Below the pieces are notes generated by a model. The model saw only the letters and a program-made list of their open reading frames with translations. It did no database searches and was not told the DNA's origin. Both the position numbers and the translations under genes were made by a program. 64,000 bases of DNA. It comes from Polaribacter sp. IC073 (GTDB taxonomy: Bacteria; Bacteroidota; Bacteroidia; Flavobacteriales; Flavobacteriaceae). This document shows positions 62,574 through 64,000 of the stretch, piece after piece. The stretch spans positions 1-64,000 of the forward strand of contig NZ_VORS01000004.1 of the NCBI RefSeq assembly GCF_007997075.1, in the 5' to 3' direction. The stretch's first letter is position 1. Each line of letters begins with the position of its first letter.

Positions 62574-63530
62574 ATGTCAGTTTTAGTTTTTGCCGATTCA
62601 ACGGAAGGGAAATTTAAGAAAACTGCTTTTGAAGTAGTTTCTTACGGAAAAAAAGTTGCAGAACAATTAGGCGTTAACCTAGTTGTGTTAACAATAAATG
62701 CTACAGATGCATCTGAGTTATACACGTATGGCGCAGAAAGGGTATTAACAGTTTCAAATGAAGGTTTATCTACCTTTAACGCAAAAGAATATGCAGCTGT
62801 AATAACACAAGCAGCAAACAAAGAAAATGCAACAGTAGTTGTTATAGACTCTAGTATAAATAGTTTGTATTTATCGCCATTAGTAGCGGTTAGTTTAGAA
62901 GCGGGTTATGCATCAAATACGGTAGCTGCACCTTCAAGCACTAATCCTTTTACTGTAAAAAGAAAAGCGTTTTCTAACAAAGCATTTTCAAATACTGTAA
63001 TTTCTACAGAGAAAAAAGTAATTGGGGTTGCTAAGAATTCTTTCGGAATTCATGAAAATTCTGTTGCAGGATCTTTAGAAAGTTTCGATGCAGAAGTGGT
63101 TGCTTCTGGTGTCAAATCAGAAAAAGTAGAAAGAGTTACGGGTACAGTAACCATCGCAGATGCAGACATTGTAGTTTCTGCAGGTAGAGGTTTAAAAGGA
63201 CCAGAAAACTGGGGCATGATAGAAGAATTAGCAGCAGTTTTAGGCGCAGCAACAGCTTGTTCTAAACCAGTTTCAGATTTAGGATGGCGTCCTCATGGTG
63301 AGCATGTTGGCCAAACAGGAAAACCTGTAGCCTCTAATTTGTACATCGCAATTGGTATTTCTGGCGCAATTCAGCATTTGGCAGGAATTAACGCATCTAA
63401 AGTAAAAGTAGTCATTAATACAGACCCAGAAGCACCGTTTTTTAAAGCTGCAGATTATGGTGTTGTAGGAGACGCTTTCGAGGTTGTACCTAAGTTAATA
63501 GAGAAATTAAAAGCATTTAAAGCTGCTTAA
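62574..63530 (+). CDS. etfA: Electron transfer flavoprotein, alpha subunit
   Basis: 318 residues. The C-terminal FAD-binding domain is clear: SAGRGLKGPENWGMIEELA, VSDLGWRPHGEHVGQTGK, YIAIGISGAIQHLAGI and VVINTDPEAPFFKAADYG. Length is normal for the family. A terminator lies 41 bp after the stop. Confidence 0.96.
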   Translation: MSVLVFADSTEGKFKKTAFEVVSYGKKVAEQLGVNLVVLTINATDASELYTYGAERVLTVSNEGLSTFNAKEYAAVITQAANKENATVVVIDSSINSLYLSPLVAVSLEAGYASNTVAAPSSTNPFTVKRKAFSNKAFSNTVISTEKKVIGVAKNSFGIHENSVAGSLESFDAEVVASGVKSEKVERVTGTVTIADADIVVSAGRGLKGPENWGMIEELAAVLGAATACSKPVSDLGWRPHGEHVGQTGKPVASNLYIAIGISGAIQHLAGINASKVKVVINTDPEAPFFKAADYGVVGDAFEVVPKLIEKLKAFKAA

Positions 63531-63571
63531 TATGTTTTGGGCGTGCCCAAATTATTTAGTATAGAACTTTT

Positions 63572-63610
63572 AAAAACCTATCGAGATTAATTTTTTTGAT
63601 AGGTTTTTTT
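63572..63610 (+). terminator. Terminator after etfA
   Basis: AAAAACCTATC (63572-63582) pairs with GATAGGTTTTT (63598-63608), followed by Ts. Confidence 0.85.
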
Positions 63611-63636
63611 AATGCAAACAGTCAAATAAATAATTT

Positions 63637-63735
63637 CGTCGGGCTTTCGCTACTCGCTTTTTCTTTTTTGTTTCATTTCAATCAACAAAAGAAAAGAGCT
63701 CAAACAATAGCTCAATCCCTCACGCGGGCTTCAGT
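63637..63735. repeat. Dispersed Flavobacteria-type intergenic element
   Basis: Bounded by CGTCGGGCTTTCGCT and CCTCACGCGGGCTTC, with inverted arms 63656-63672 and 63684-63699 (GCTTTTTCTTTTTTGTT / AACAAAAGAAAAGAGC). I recall very similar GTCGGGCTTT...CCTCACGCGGGC elements in many Flavobacteria genomes. Function unknown. Confidence 0.6.
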
Positions 63736-63862
63736 TATTGTAAAAAAATAAATTCCGTAGTAATAACAGTTTTCACTATATAATTTTTTAGTAAATTGTG
63801 CCCTTAAAAATTAGCTTACTATAATAAGTTAAAAGCTAATTTTATTTTCCGTAGCAAGATAT

Positions 63863-64000
63863 ATGAGTTTGATAAAACTAACAATAAAAGGAATTTCATA
63901 CAGCCAGACACAAACAGGTGCTTATGCACTCGTGTTAAGTGAAATGGAAGGAACCAGAACCTTACCAATAATTATTGGTGCATTCGAAGCACAATCTATC
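63863..64000 (+). CDS. Bifunctional nuclease family protein (5' part only)
   Basis: 46 codons from ATG 63863 to the window edge. MSLIKLTIKGISYSQTQTGA and LVLSEMEGTRTLPIIIGAFE match the start of BFN-domain (DUF151) proteins, including the conserved LPIIIG. Relatives have DNase/RNase activity in plants. The gene is cut by the window end, so nothing can be said about its C-terminus. Confidence 0.8.
   Translation, partial: MSLIKLTIKGISYSQTQTGAYALVLSEMEGTRTLPIIIGAFEAQSI

Larger units (their letters stand above)
63531..63862. other. 332-bp intergenic region after etfA
   Basis: Contains the etfA terminator (63572-63610) and a dispersed palindromic element (63637-63735). No coding frame seen. Confidence 0.6.

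Noticed and set aside
1..64000. CRISPR arrays, rRNA and tRNA genes
   Set aside because: No regularly spaced repeat array and no recognisable tRNA or rRNA sequence was seen on either strand.

Overview
The window is AT-rich DNA from a member of the Bacteroidota, most likely a marine Flavobacteriaceae (Polaribacter- or Tenacibaculum-like; the genus is an inference). The evidence is two SusC/SusD pairs, a hybrid two-component regulator with a beta-propeller sensor, many outer-membrane-style lipoproteins, TANNTTTG-type -7 promoter elements, and the Flavobacteria-type housekeeping genes on the right.

Positions 1-3177 are an accessory, partly decayed strip. It holds a PLD-like protein with a C-terminal DNA-binding-like domain, a frameshifted XRE-membrane protein gene, two copies of a structured intergenic repeat, and about 1.3 kb of non-coding DNA with short tandem repeats.

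Positions 3178-45072 are one large polysaccharide-utilization-type locus for sialylated, amino-sugar-rich host glycans (mucin-type O-glycans, N-glycans or glycosphingolipids). A minus-strand operon encodes an M28 peptidase, two GH20 enzymes, a sulfatase, GH123 and GH84. Next come the hybrid two-component sensor, a GH109 enzyme, SusCD pair 1, a remnant of an M60-type mucinase, a DUF3472 lipoprotein, SusCD pair 2, sialic acid lyase (nanA), a GntR/FadR-type regulator (NanR-like), N-acylglucosamine 2-epimerase, GH33 sialidase, a two-domain sialate O-acetylesterase, GH27, a third GH20, an SGNH esterase and a mutarotase-sodium symporter fusion. Together these could remove O-acetyl, sulfate and sialic acid caps, trim GalNAc/GlcNAc/Gal, import sialic acid and convert it to ManNAc and then GlcNAc. 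A palindrome of form ATTATGT-N3-ACATAAT occurs at five promoter regions of this locus and is a strong candidate operator for the GntR regulator.

Positions 45163-64000 are mostly core genes: trmN6, a saccharopine dehydrogenase-like gene, DUF423, pckA, membrane pyrophosphatase hppA, soluble pyrophosphatase ppa, pdhB, a phosphoethanolamine transferase, etfB/etfA and the start of a bifunctional nuclease gene. Inside this core, 49.6-55.3 kb is a cluster of small stress- or envelope-type proteins (YtxH, holin-like, DUF6327, hemerythrin, DUF2383, DUF1328, DUF2183, an unknown lipoprotein) around an AraC regulator. Four promoters there share one rigid 58-bp architecture: two TTGAGTTAA direct repeats 21 bp apart, with a TANNTTTG element exactly 29 bp after the start of the second repeat. 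This looks like an undescribed regulon. No rRNA, tRNA or CRISPR array was recognised.
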